A DNA stretch of 32,079 nt from Candidatus Heimdallarchaeota archaeon AB_125 (GCA_001940755.1 MEHH01000003.1:1-32079); one strand, 5' to 3'. Counted from the stretch's first letter, positions 9,732-19,076 are shown. Translations and numbers: made by a program. Notes: generated from the sequence alone by a model not told the origin.

Positions 9732-10649
9732 TTATTGCTGTTCACTCATGAACTTCTTCAATCTGTCTAATTCTTTTAACATCTCTTTTCGTAGAGCTGC
9801 TATTGATGTACTTTTAGCAAACAGATCTCCTTCTCCTTCTCCTCCTGCTGGAGGTGCTACTGGAGCAGCTGCTGGAGCAGCTACGCCTGGTGGTTTTGGA
9901 GTTGGGACTGTTGGTGCTGGAATTGAAGGTGAAATACCGGGAGTTCCACCTGTTGGTGGTGTTGGTAAAGATGGAGTTGGAATTGCTGTTGGTGGTGGTG
10001 TCTTACCCACTGTTGGTGGTGGTGGGGGAGCTGCTGTACCGGGTGTTGGTGGTGCTGGAGGTGTTGCGACAGCTTTTCCTTTTTTCCTCTTCTTAACTTT
10101 AGCAGGTTTAGCTGGTTTAGCGACGGGGGCAGTTACTGGAGGAGCTGGAGGTGCAGTTGCTGGGATTGCTGAAGGGACATCAATTTTCTCTTCACCCTTA
10201 ATTTTACTTAAGTAATCTCCCTGCATCTTCTTTAGTTCTTGCTCAAGTTGAGAAACTTCAGCTTCTCTAGATGTCTTCTCAATTTCATCTTCAATTTTCT
10301 TAACATCAGATGCGTATCTTACTGACAGTCTACCAAATATTGATTCACTAATTTCCTTCTTCCTATGAGCGTTAGACAATGCTTGTTGAGCAGCTTCGAA
10401 CTTCGATTTCTCAATTTTTAGAATTGCAATTCGTTCTGAAGGAGGAATATCGGTGGGAGTTGGTAGATCTGAATCCATATCTAAATCTAGGAGAGAAGGA
10501 GAATCTTTCTTTCGATATACTCTAGTTGTTATAAACACTACGAGTGCACTTAGAAATGTGAAGATAATTAAAAGATAAATTAACAGCTTCACTCCTGAAT
10601 CAGTTAAACTTTGTGGAGGTAAATTCTCAAACCAATCTATAAGCGACAT
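9732..10649 (-). CDS. N-terminally membrane-anchored coiled-coil protein with long proline-rich linker and C-terminal amphipathic helix; unknown function
   Basis: TM at residues about 21-41, coiled coil at about 70-150, Pro/Ala/Thr-rich at about 158-270 including PPPPP, terminal AALRKEMLKELDRLKKFMSEQQ. Confidence 0.75.
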   Translation of the reverse strand: MSLIDWFENLPPQSLTDSGVKLLIYLLIIFTFLSALVVFITTRVYRKKDSPSLLDLDMDSDLPTPTDIPPSERIAILKIEKSKFEAAQQALSNAHRKKEISESIFGRLSVRYASDVKKIEDEIEKTSREAEVSQLEQELKKMQGDYLSKIKGEEKIDVPSAIPATAPPAPPVTAPVAKPAKPAKVKKRKKGKAVATPPAPPTPGTAAPPPPPTVGKTPPPTAIPTPSLPTPPTGGTPGISPSIPAPTVPTPKPPGVAAPAAAPVAPPAGGEGEGDLFAKSTSIAALRKEMLKELDRLKKFMSEQQ

Positions 10650-10826
10650 ATCCTTGCCTCTGATTTTATTATTGTATAATACCTTAATGTATTTCTCTGT
10701 CTATTAAATTATCAGATTATACTTAATAAACTCTATCAAAGTGTCCAATTAAAAAAGGAAGATATTATCTCGAAAATATTGTCTATTTTGACGAAAAAGT
10801 GCATTCACTTCAAATAAGCGATTTTT

Positions 10827-11477
10827 TCACTGTTTCTTAGCTTCTAAAATTGCTTTTACTCTTTTCAATCTTGAAAATGTTTCTCTCTCTTGTTCTTCAA
10901 GTGTACTAGCTATGAATTTTGCTGTTGTTAGTAATTTTGGTATTAGGATATAATTAAGAGCATTAACCCTTCTTTTTGTTTTATTTATCTCAACTGCTAA
11001 TTTTTCAAGTAAAGTCATCTTCTCTGCAATAATCATCAATGTTCTTAATGATTTGCGAAAATATACTATAGACCTATCTAGTTGTGCGCTGGAGCTGGTT
11101 AATCCATAGAAAACATCTTCTCCTTCTTTTTGAATCTCATTAACTATGAATTTTGGAGATCTAACCCCCATGATGCTTACAGTTTGTGGTGTTATCTCTA
11201 ATACAGCAGGAGCATATTGAGCAAGATCTCTAATCTTATCTGGACCTACGATCATTTCTGCTTTTGCAAGAGATTGATAAGCAATCATTAACTCTTCTTC
11301 TACCTGCTTTCGAGCATCTCTTACTTCATCTTTGATGGCATACAATTCGATAACTAAAGCATCCATCTTCTCTTTGAGAAGATCATGTCCTTTCTGAGCT
11401 AACTTAATTCTTGATCTAGTATTCAAGAGCTCCATTCTAGTAGCACTGATTGTACCAAACTCTGGTGTTGCCATCAA
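10827..11477 (-). CDS. atpD: A-type ATP synthase subunit D
   Basis: ATRMELLNTRSRIKLAQKGHDLLKEKMDAL...INKTKRRVNALNYILIPKL is the subunit D signature. Confidence 0.93.
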   Translation of the reverse strand: MMATPEFGTISATRMELLNTRSRIKLAQKGHDLLKEKMDALVIELYAIKDEVRDARKQVEEELMIAYQSLAKAEMIVGPDKIRDLAQYAPAVLEITPQTVSIMGVRSPKFIVNEIQKEGEDVFYGLTSSSAQLDRSIVYFRKSLRTLMIIAEKMTLLEKLAVEINKTKRRVNALNYILIPKLLTTAKFIASTLEEQERETFSRLKRVKAILEAKKQ

Positions 11478-11636
11478 CGAAAAGAAAACCAGTTAAGTTA
11501 AATAGTTTTTGTTTTGGAGAGGAAGGTTAGAGGTGGTAGGATAACCAAATTTCACCAAATTTGATAAGTTTGTTAGTAATGGAAAGATATTTTACTCAAT
11601 ATAATTTTCATTATTAAAAGACAGATGTGACATTGA

Positions 11637-12239
11637 ATGACATTAGACATTTTTGATAGAACAAAGGAGGCTGGAGAACTTGTTTTTCCAGGAACCCGCT
11701 TAGCTGTTACAGAGGAATTTATAGGAGGATACGGAACTTATACTGAAGGTAATAATATCTATGCAGCTGTCGCAGGAAAAGTTAGCATCAATATTGAAAA
11801 GCACGAAATATCAGTAATGTCAAAACCAACAGCTGCCGTTATTCCAAAAGAAGGAGACATAGTAATTGGTGGTGTTGTAAATGCATCTCTACAAATGATT
11901 ACTGTTTCTATACATTATGTTAAAAATAAGGAAGTTTATCCAACATATACAATGGTTATACATGTTTCCCAAATTTCAAGGGAATATCTTGATACAGTAG
12001 ATGAAGCCGTGTGTTTGGCAGATATTGTAAGGGCTAAAGTTATAGATGATAAAACAATCCCCTTACAAGGAACTTTAATAGGTTCACAACTAGGGGTTAT
12101 TTTAGCTAGTTGTTCAAGATGTGGATCTCAATTGGAAAAAATTGGGAGAGATAAATTGAAATGCAAAGAATGCGCATATTTTGAGAAAAGAAAAACTACC
12201 ATTGATTATGGAAGTGGAAAATTAGCATTCAAAACATAG
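11637..12239 (+). CDS. csl4: Exosome complex RNA-binding protein Csl4
   Basis: VFPGTRLAVTEEFIGGYGTY, S1-like centre, C-terminal zinc ribbon CSRCGSQL...CKEC. Confidence 0.88.
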   Translation: MTLDIFDRTKEAGELVFPGTRLAVTEEFIGGYGTYTEGNNIYAAVAGKVSINIEKHEISVMSKPTAAVIPKEGDIVIGGVVNASLQMITVSIHYVKNKEVYPTYTMVIHVSQISREYLDTVDEAVCLADIVRAKVIDDKTIPLQGTLIGSQLGVILASCSRCGSQLEKIGRDKLKCKECAYFEKRKTTIDYGSGKLAFKT

Positions 12240-12259
12240 AAAGGGATTATAGTATTAGA

Positions 12260-12961
12260 TTGGTGATTGGTTTGGCAAAAACAACCATGAAAGAAATTTA
12301 TGTTTCTATTGTTAAGAAAGAACTCTTAGAATATTTTCTTGAGTTACTTTCAGATTCATTACGATATGTAGAATTTGTTTTTACTTATCGAAAAGGAAAA
12401 TCCAAGGTTTCTCTTTTTGGAGAAAGAGAAACGATCAATCAATCAGCTCTTATTGTTAAAAGTCTCGCAAAGATGTTTAACCAATCTTCAATCCTTAACA
12501 GTGATGGTTTTTATGTTCATAATTTAAAGCTAATACAACAAATAGGTTCTAAAATAATTTCACTCCAAAGCATAAGTACAGTCTTAAACCACTTAGATGT
12601 CCAGTCCACAGTAAAAGATCAGGATCTAGTTTCAAAAGCAAGTATGCAGGAAGTACAGAAAATTTTGTCCTCAATGCACGATTTAATTCAGGAAACTCCT
12701 TTAGGTGTTAGAACACAGGTAATGAAAAGAATCTTAGCTACAGTTAGCTATTGTACAAATCTTTCTCCCTCGTTTGTTCTTGATAAAGGGTTGGAGCTGG
12801 AATATTTCAAACAACAGAAAAACACTATTTCAATAAACTACAATCCTGAGAAATCTATAAGGGAATTGGTTGAGAAATTATCAAAAGAATCTACACAAAC
12901 AGAATATCTGTCTTCTAGAGATAAAGATGCGGAGTTAGAGAGGGTTTTATTTAGGGAATAA
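12260..12961 (+). CDS. Uncharacterised protein between csl4 and rpoL (possibly DUF2067-like)
   Basis: 233-aa ORF in a tight co-directional cluster; family assignment is a position-based guess. Confidence 0.55.
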   Translation: MVIGLAKTTMKEIYVSIVKKELLEYFLELLSDSLRYVEFVFTYRKGKSKVSLFGERETINQSALIVKSLAKMFNQSSILNSDGFYVHNLKLIQQIGSKIISLQSISTVLNHLDVQSTVKDQDLVSKASMQEVQKILSSMHDLIQETPLGVRTQVMKRILATVSYCTNLSPSFVLDKGLELEYFKQQKNTISINYNPEKSIRELVEKLSKESTQTEYLSSRDKDAELERVLFRE

Positions 12962-13023
12962 AAACAGTCCAGACTGGTAAAATATTTAAATCAAGTATTA
13001 AAACAAACTTCAGAGGCAATAAA

Positions 13024-13308
13024 ATGCAAATTAACATCTTAAAACAAGAAAAAGGTTATATCAAATTCAATATCAGAGCTACTGATCCTCACACTTTATT
13101 CAATCTCCTCCGTGAAGAACTACTAAAGGACACTGAAGTGGACTTTGCTGGCTATTGGCGTGATGAATCTTTTTATGAATCTGTAGTTTTCCAAGTAAAA
13201 ATGAAGAAGAAAACTGGAGATCCTGTTGTTTCTATAAATTCCGCATTAGAGCGATTAGAGCAACAATCAAAGGAATTTGTTGATTTATGCAAAGCGAAAA
13301 TTGAGTAA
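13024..13308 (+). CDS. rpoL: DNA-directed RNA polymerase subunit L (Rpo11)
   Basis: 94 aa; DPHTLFNLLREELLKDTEVDFAGYW...PVVSINSALERL. Confidence 0.9.
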   Translation: MQINILKQEKGYIKFNIRATDPHTLFNLLREELLKDTEVDFAGYWRDESFYESVVFQVKMKKKTGDPVVSINSALERLEQQSKEFVDLCKAKIE

Positions 13309-13319
13309 GTTGAATTCCT

Positions 13320-13739
13320 ATGACCTCATCTTTTGACCCTTCTCAAGGTTGGAATACACTGCTTTTGAATAATAAACTAGCTAGATTTGGTGATTCAATT
13401 GTAAATTTTATCTATAATGCAGCTGTATACAATGTCACTAATGAATTAGAGGGAGTAAAGGTTTGGGACAAATGCCTTGCACAAGCCTGTAGAAATTCTC
13501 CTTTAAGGAAGTTTGTAGGTACAAGAAAGAATGCAGGAGATTTGGGTGATGCCGTTGAGGCATTTGTAGCTTTTTCTTATTTGAAGAATCCTACTTTTAT
13601 TACAGAGATGATCTCTATTTTATCAAAAAGTATTACAATTAACAAGCATCTATTAGAAAAAGATGAAAGGGAATTATGTGCAAAGGCTTTTACAGATTTA
13701 GTAATTGATCTTTGCAATAATCTTGGGTTAAATGAATAA
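13320..13739 (+). CDS. Archaeal RNase III-like family protein
   Basis: LARFGDSIVNFIYNAA and GDLGDAVEAFVAFSYL resemble the two RNase III active-site helices. Confidence 0.7.
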   Translation: MTSSFDPSQGWNTLLLNNKLARFGDSIVNFIYNAAVYNVTNELEGVKVWDKCLAQACRNSPLRKFVGTRKNAGDLGDAVEAFVAFSYLKNPTFITEMISILSKSITINKHLLEKDERELCAKAFTDLVIDLCNNLGLNE

Positions 13740-13745
13740 TATCTT

Positions 13746-14333
13746 TCACATCATATAATCCTTAAAACTTTGACCAATCATATCTGCAAACCTGAGGCTT
13801 TCAGGAATACAACTAGTATAACATGTGTTTTTTAACAGATTTTTTATCTCATTAGTATCTTTGAAACCTAAATACTGTACATAAATCTTACATGCTCTTC
13901 CGCTTACGTTGATGAATTCAATCTTCTCTAAAGCTGGATTAGACATAAGAATCTCAAAACGTTTCTCCCAATCTGGAAGATGAACAAGAGCTTTCTTTAC
14001 TTCAGCATTGTCTGGAAGCTTATGTAATATCGATATAATTGGAATTGCTGTCTTTTGAAAAATTTCAACCATATTAATAATGTTAAAAGCTGCTATTGTT
14101 GCACTACCTAAAACTATGGCTTTTATTTGGTTTTGGAATTTACTTCTATTTATCATTTCAATTATTTTTTCCGTTGCATCCAAACCATCCACCAGTATTT
14201 TTGTTCTTAAAACACCTTCCACTAAATTATTCCCTCTTACAACAACACCAAAAACAAAGGTTTCAGTGGATTTTTCTCTGCTAAAGGCTGCATCATCTAT
14301 ACCTATGGTCCGGATATTTTTTTTCACAATCAA
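13746..14333 (-). CDS. DUF99 family protein (endonuclease V-like fold)
   Basis: IRTIGIDDAAFSR...VFGVVVRGNNLVEGVLRTKILVDGLDAT...IKAIVLGSATIAAFNIIN. Confidence 0.85.
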   Translation of the reverse strand: MIVKKNIRTIGIDDAAFSREKSTETFVFGVVVRGNNLVEGVLRTKILVDGLDATEKIIEMINRSKFQNQIKAIVLGSATIAAFNIINMVEIFQKTAIPIISILHKLPDNAEVKKALVHLPDWEKRFEILMSNPALEKIEFINVSGRACKIYVQYLGFKDTNEIKNLLKNTCYTSCIPESLRFADMIGQSFKDYMM

Positions 14334-14425
14334 CTATCTACTGATATTTATTTAAGTAGGTTGCGAAATTAGGTGTTAAGAAAGTAACTTTTTAAATAAA
14401 CAGTATAGATAGGATACTGGTCTAT

Positions 14426-15223
14426 ATGAGTAGAAGAAACCTTCCAGAAACTGGTGATTTAGTAATTGGTACAGTAAAGAGTATATTTGATCACGGAGTT
14501 TATGTTGATTTAGATGAATATGAAGATTTACAAGCATATTGCCATGTTTCTGAAGTTAGTTCCACCTGGGTAAGGAACATTCGTAATGTAATGAGGTTAG
14601 GGAAGAAAGTTGTTGGAAGGGTTATGCGAGTCAAAGAACATCAGATTGATATTAGCGTCAAAAGAGTTTCTGATGGATTAAAAAGAAAGAAAGTTGAAGA
14701 AACTAAAAAATACAAAACAGCTATAACACTTCTAGAAATGGGAGCAAAAAAGAAGAAAATAAGTTTTGAAACAGCTCGAGCTGAAGTGGAAGATCTATGT
14801 ACTGATTATTATGGTAGTCTTCATCACGCTTTTGAAGAATCTTTATTCGGTGGAGAAAGTGTTTTCTCTGAAGCTGGTGTATCTGAAGAGTGGGCTACCA
14901 TTCTAACAGATATAGCAAAGAAGAATTTAACTATCCCCAAAGTAGAGATTTCCAGAGATTTAGAAATCATTTGCTGGGAAGGAAATGGTGTCAATATAAT
15001 TAGGGATGCTCTTAAAAAAGCAAGTAAATCTCGAGATGAAATTGAAGCAGGGGATGAAGAGCTTGATATGAATGTATATGTTAGAGGTGCCCCAATGTAC
15101 AGGTTTGCTATTTCTGCAAGAGATTATGAATTAGCAGAAGAATTGATGTCTAAAGTAATCTCTACAATTGAAGATTCTTTATTAGATTATAATGCTTCAG
15201 TTAAGGTTGTTGAATCAAAATAG
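14426..15223 (+). CDS. eif2a: Translation initiation factor aIF2 subunit alpha
   Basis: PETGDLVIGTVKSIFDHGVYVDLDEYEDLQAYCHVSEVSSTWVRNIRNVMRLGKKVVGRV. Confidence 0.95.
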   Translation: MSRRNLPETGDLVIGTVKSIFDHGVYVDLDEYEDLQAYCHVSEVSSTWVRNIRNVMRLGKKVVGRVMRVKEHQIDISVKRVSDGLKRKKVEETKKYKTAITLLEMGAKKKKISFETARAEVEDLCTDYYGSLHHAFEESLFGGESVFSEAGVSEEWATILTDIAKKNLTIPKVEISRDLEIICWEGNGVNIIRDALKKASKSRDEIEAGDEELDMNVYVRGAPMYRFAISARDYELAEELMSKVISTIEDSLLDYNASVKVVESK

Positions 15224-15235
15224 AGAGAGATTTTA

Positions 15236-15412
15236 ATGACTAAATCAATCTTTTTCTGTTCCAAATGCAAAGCTTACACATTGAATGATAAATCATGCCC
15301 AATTTGTAAAGGAAAAGTTATTTCACCTCAACCTGCTCGTTTTTCTATAGAAAAGGAAAAGAAATACTCCATTTATAGAAGAAGATTACTCAAAGAAAAT
15401 CTGAAAGAGTAA
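15236..15412 (+). CDS. nop10: Nop10, H/ACA RNP component (absent from the supplied ORF track)
   Basis: Hand translation MTKSIFFCSKCKAYTLNDKSCPICKGKVISPQPARFSIEKEKKYSIYRRRLLKENLKE*; directly downstream of aIF2alpha as in many archaea. Confidence 0.92.
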   Translation: MTKSIFFCSKCKAYTLNDKSCPICKGKVISPQPARFSIEKEKKYSIYRRRLLKENLKE

Positions 15413-15416
15413 TTTT

Positions 15417-16016
15417 TCATTTGCTTTGCACTATTGCAACTTTAATGATATGTTGTCTTTTTGTATGAAAACTATAGATTTTAGGTATTTCAAATTCTGC
15501 CTTTATTATCTCTTTTACTTCTTTGTTATGATTCTCTACAAATTTTTTCAAAAACTCGATATTCTTTTCTTGGTAGAGATGAATTGAATAGGTTACATCA
15601 GATGCATTTAGAGCGGATAGTAAGAATTCTTGATCTTTGATCCCTCCTTGAACACCAAAAGGACTGTTCATCAAAACTGTATCAAATCGTAGTTTGGTGC
15701 TTCTTACATCTTCTTCTATAAACCTTACATCCACATCCAATTTAACTGCATTTTGTTTGGCAATTTCTAATGCATCCTTATCAATTTCCAAGCCACTTAC
15801 TTCTTTTGCACCTAATTGTTTAGCACCTATTCCAAACATTCCAGTTCCACAACAAAAATCTCCAACAGTTTTGTTTTCTATGTGTCCAAGCTGGTAAGCT
15901 CTCCAGAGAATCAAAGCTGCAATGCGTGGTGGAGTTTGGTATTGTTCTAATTCAATTTTAGGTTTCTGAAATGTTTGTACCTGAGAAAGAAGCATTTCAA
16001 TATCCTTCTGTTTCAT
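15417..16016 (-). CDS. METTL5-like class I SAM methyltransferase (rRNA adenine-N6 type)
   Basis: LEQYQTPPRIAALILWRA, DFCCGTGMFGIGAKQLGA, LMNSPFGVQ. Confidence 0.8.
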   Translation of the reverse strand: MKQKDIEMLLSQVQTFQKPKIELEQYQTPPRIAALILWRAYQLGHIENKTVGDFCCGTGMFGIGAKQLGAKEVSGLEIDKDALEIAKQNAVKLDVDVRFIEEDVRSTKLRFDTVLMNSPFGVQGGIKDQEFLLSALNASDVTYSIHLYQEKNIEFLKKFVENHNKEVKEIIKAEFEIPKIYSFHTKRQHIIKVAIVQSK

Positions 16017-16017
16017 A

Positions 16018-16773
16018 CTAATCTCTTCCTTTTGTTTCTTTCAGCTGTTGAAGAATAGTTTTGAAAATACCTATTAACGAATGAATCTCTTCACTAGTTG
16101 AGAAACTTCTGTTAATAACAGTTGTAAAACTATGAAAAGCAATTGGTTTTCTGTAATCTTCATAATGAATCAAATCAATTAACTCTTGAACCAAATCAAA
16201 TAGAATCTTTCTTTCTACACTAGTTGATGTTCTTTCTTCTGCAATTCTCTTTTCAGTTTGTGATAGTTCCTTCCATATTTCATATAATATGATCGCAACA
16301 GCTTGAGAGATGTTCATGACCCTATGTTCACCTGGTACTGGAATATTGACCAAAATATCGCATAAACGTAATTCTTCATTTGACAAACCTCTGTCCTCTC
16401 TACCAAAAACAATTCCAATGATGCCTTGGGAAACATTTTGAATCTCACTAAGATTCCATGGAAATGACGGTTGTCTAAACACATTATAGTTCAAACCTGC
16501 TTTTGCTGAAGTTCCAATTAGAAATGAATAGTTTTGTTTAATTTCTTCTAAAGAACTGACAATTTCTGCATCTTCCAAGTATTTAATTGAGTGTTTAGCC
16601 CTCTTTCTCGCATCCCCATCTAAGTGATCAACTTGAGGTGCAATCAAAACTAATCTATTAATACCGAAGTTATTACATAGCCTTGCAATTGCACCTATAT
16701 TGCCCCCAATTCTAGGTTCAACTAAGATTACATCTTGTTTGAAATTTATTTCATAGTTTTTCATTTCTTTCAC
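16018..16773 (-). CDS. SPOUT RNA 2'-O-methyltransferase, TrmJ-like
   Basis: VEPRIGGNIGAIARLCNNFG, VFGREDRGLSNEEL, IPVPGEHRVMNISQAVAIILYE. Confidence 0.85.
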   Translation of the reverse strand: MKEMKNYEINFKQDVILVEPRIGGNIGAIARLCNNFGINRLVLIAPQVDHLDGDARKRAKHSIKYLEDAEIVSSLEEIKQNYSFLIGTSAKAGLNYNVFRQPSFPWNLSEIQNVSQGIIGIVFGREDRGLSNEELRLCDILVNIPVPGEHRVMNISQAVAIILYEIWKELSQTEKRIAEERTSTSVERKILFDLVQELIDLIHYEDYRKPIAFHSFTTVINRSFSTSEEIHSLIGIFKTILQQLKETKGRD

Positions 16774-17386
16774 AAAAATCGATTTTTACTAAATATAGTT
16801 TCTCAAAGAATAGGGATAGTTGATTTTTTATTTCTAAATTCATTCCTTCTTTTTTTAAGTCTTGAATATCCTCATCAGACCAGCTAAGAGAGGAAAATAT
16901 TGTATAAAAAATGGTACTAATCTTGTTTTTTTGCAAAGAATCCAGCATAGTAAATGTCTCTTCATATCCTTTTTTTCCTCCGACTAGCATGAGCTTGTTT
17001 AAAGGGGACATAGTATCTTCTTCCTCTCCATCAGGTAAGTATGGTGGATTCCAGATGATAATATCTGATTTGAGATTATGAATTGCTTCAAGTTTATCCA
17101 TACATACAATATCAACTAGGTTACCAATATTGTTTAGCCTTAGATTTTGCTTTATTGCTTTTGTGGCACTAAAGGAGATATCCGATATTAGAAATTGTAT
17201 TTCAGGATTATTCTTAGCAAGTACAATAGAAATTATCCCCGATCCACTACCTATTTCTACAATTTTCTTTGTGTCGTTTGGTATATCTACCAAATCTAAT
17301 AAGAAAAATGTATCTTCAGCTGGAAAGTAGACATCGTCATCTAATTCTAGTTCTACTTCATATTTGGGGAAATTATATTTAACCAA
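16751..17386 (-). CDS. HemK/Mtq2-like protein-glutamine methyltransferase
   Basis: YFPAEDTFFLLDLV, VEIGSGSGIISIVLAKN, IIWNPPYLP. Confidence 0.85.
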   Translation of the reverse strand: MVKYNFPKYEVELELDDDVYFPAEDTFFLLDLVDIPNDTKKIVEIGSGSGIISIVLAKNNPEIQFLISDISFSATKAIKQNLRLNNIGNLVDIVCMDKLEAIHNLKSDIIIWNPPYLPDGEEEDTMSPLNKLMLVGGKKGYEETFTMLDSLQKNKISTIFYTIFSSLSWSDEDIQDLKKEGMNLEIKNQLSLFFEKLYLVKIDFCERNEKL

Positions 17387-18237
17387 AGTTCTTCACCAAT
17401 CCTTTTTTTAATATGTTTATGGAATTGCACAAGTTCTTCTAGAGACATTGTAAAAACTCGTCTATCCATAAATTGAAGAGAATCTAGAATGCTTCTTTCA
17501 ACAGCTAAATCTCGCTTTTCCATTCTTTTAATTATATTCAGCAAAATAGTTCTAACTGTCTTTTTCTTATTAGTAAACAGCAATCTCACAAAAGCAGAAA
17601 AACTGTCGTAATTCTCTATGTTTACTTCTTCTTTTCTTGTTATGGAAACTATTGATGAGAAAATCTTGGGTTGAGGATAGAATGAAGTTGGTTTAACTGT
17701 TTTAAGATTCTTACAATTTGCTTTTGAATTTATCATAACTGAAATTCTTGAATAATCCTTGGTCCCAGGTTTGGCAAAAAATCTGTCTGCAAACTCTCTC
17801 TGATACATGAGAACAGCTAAATCAAAAGTGTGCTCTAGAAGTTTAAATGTAATTGGTGAGGATATTTGATAGGGGAGATTAGAGATACATTTGTTAAATC
17901 TAGGAAGATCAACTTTAACTGCATCTCCTTGAATTATTTCTACATTTGTAAAATCCTTTAGAAAACTAGTTAAAAAATTAGCCATTCTTTTATCCTGTTC
18001 AATAATAATCAACTTTTTAGCTCTACTAGCTAAGCATTTAGACAAGTTCCCTATCCCCCCACCTATTTCAAGTATCACATCCTTCGATTGTATATCTGCT
18101 TGATTTACTTGAAAATTAATTATTTTTGAATCAATAAGAAAATTCTGACCTCTTTGACTTGAGGGAGTAATATTCAATTCTTTTAAACTATCAAAAACAT
18201 GCTTTCTTAATTCAAAAGAGGAGGTCCAGCAATCCAT
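17353..18237 (-). CDS. ksgA: rRNA adenine dimethyltransferase KsgA/Dim1
   Basis: QNFLIDSKIINFQV, LEIGGGIGNLSKCLA, ISNLPYQISSP. Confidence 0.95.
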   Translation of the reverse strand: MDCWTSSFELRKHVFDSLKELNITPSSQRGQNFLIDSKIINFQVNQADIQSKDVILEIGGGIGNLSKCLASRAKKLIIIEQDKRMANFLTSFLKDFTNVEIIQGDAVKVDLPRFNKCISNLPYQISSPITFKLLEHTFDLAVLMYQREFADRFFAKPGTKDYSRISVMINSKANCKNLKTVKPTSFYPQPKIFSSIVSITRKEEVNIENYDSFSAFVRLLFTNKKKTVRTILLNIIKRMEKRDLAVERSILDSLQFMDRRVFTMSLEELVQFHKHIKKRIGEELWLNIISPNMK

Positions 18238-18257
18238 TAATCAAACCATTTTTGATG

Positions 18258-18923
18258 TTACCTTTTTTGTCCAGAATCTGCGGATGCAGTAAATAACCTA
18301 TGTTTCTCGTCTCCTTCTAATTCTTGCATAATTCTGTTGAGAACCATTTTTCTTATATCAGAGATCTTTACTCTTTCTTCAATATCGCTAAACGAGACAA
18401 AAGGCATACTTTTTCTTGATTGCAATATCTCCCACATTAACTTCTTTCCAATACCAGGCACTAATTGAAGAGAGTGAATACGGTTAGTAATGGGTTGAGC
18501 TTTATTGAAAAATGAAACAAATCTCTTTTCATTTTTGTTAATAATTTTGAGAACGGCTTCTTCTAGCGATTCATATCCAGTATTGGTTAAATCGTTTATA
18601 GTAATTCTCCTTTTGATTTGTTTAATTGGAGTTTCCTCACTGATTTTTGGTAAGGGTAATTCAGTGAACTGAAGATAACTACCCTTTTTGTCAACAACCA
18701 TATCGAGTAAACTAAACCATGTTGTACCAATGCCTTGAATAGTTGGTTCCCTTTGCTTTGTTTGACCAAATCCTTTACCTTCTGGTAAATAGTCAAGGAC
18801 TAGAATTCGTGATTCATTTTTCTTTGTATGTTTAACACGAGTAACGGGACCAATAATGAAATCCTCACTTTCAGAGGATTTTTCAGGACGTTTATTTGAT
18901 CCAGAACGTTGATTGTTTACCAT
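18258..18923 (-). CDS. DUF655 family RNA-binding protein
   Basis: RILVLDYLPEGKGFG, VPGIGKKLMWEIL HhH-type motif; located upstream of ksgA. Confidence 0.85.
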   Translation of the reverse strand: MVNNQRSGSNKRPEKSSESEDFIIGPVTRVKHTKKNESRILVLDYLPEGKGFGQTKQREPTIQGIGTTWFSLLDMVVDKKGSYLQFTELPLPKISEETPIKQIKRRITINDLTNTGYESLEEAVLKIINKNEKRFVSFFNKAQPITNRIHSLQLVPGIGKKLMWEILQSRKSMPFVSFSDIEERVKISDIRKMVLNRIMQELEGDEKHRLFTASADSGQKR

Positions 18924-19076
18924 GATACTTCTCTCTCTATGATTAGATTTTTTTGTTTTAATGTTTAAATCTTTTTCTTATAAAGTCATTTCTTAAAGCT
19001 ATACTAAGAGGATATTTCACTCTTTTTCAACCTCTTTCTACTCTGGATGTTTTTTCCCGAGTTTAAATAACATTCT

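Noticed and set aside
9676-10215. Long Gly/Val-rich plus-strand ORF (179 aa) opposite the proline-rich gene
   Set aside because: It is the antisense of the proline-rich coding strand; low-complexity codons create spurious open frames. The minus-strand ORF has TM, coiled-coil and terminal-helix structure.
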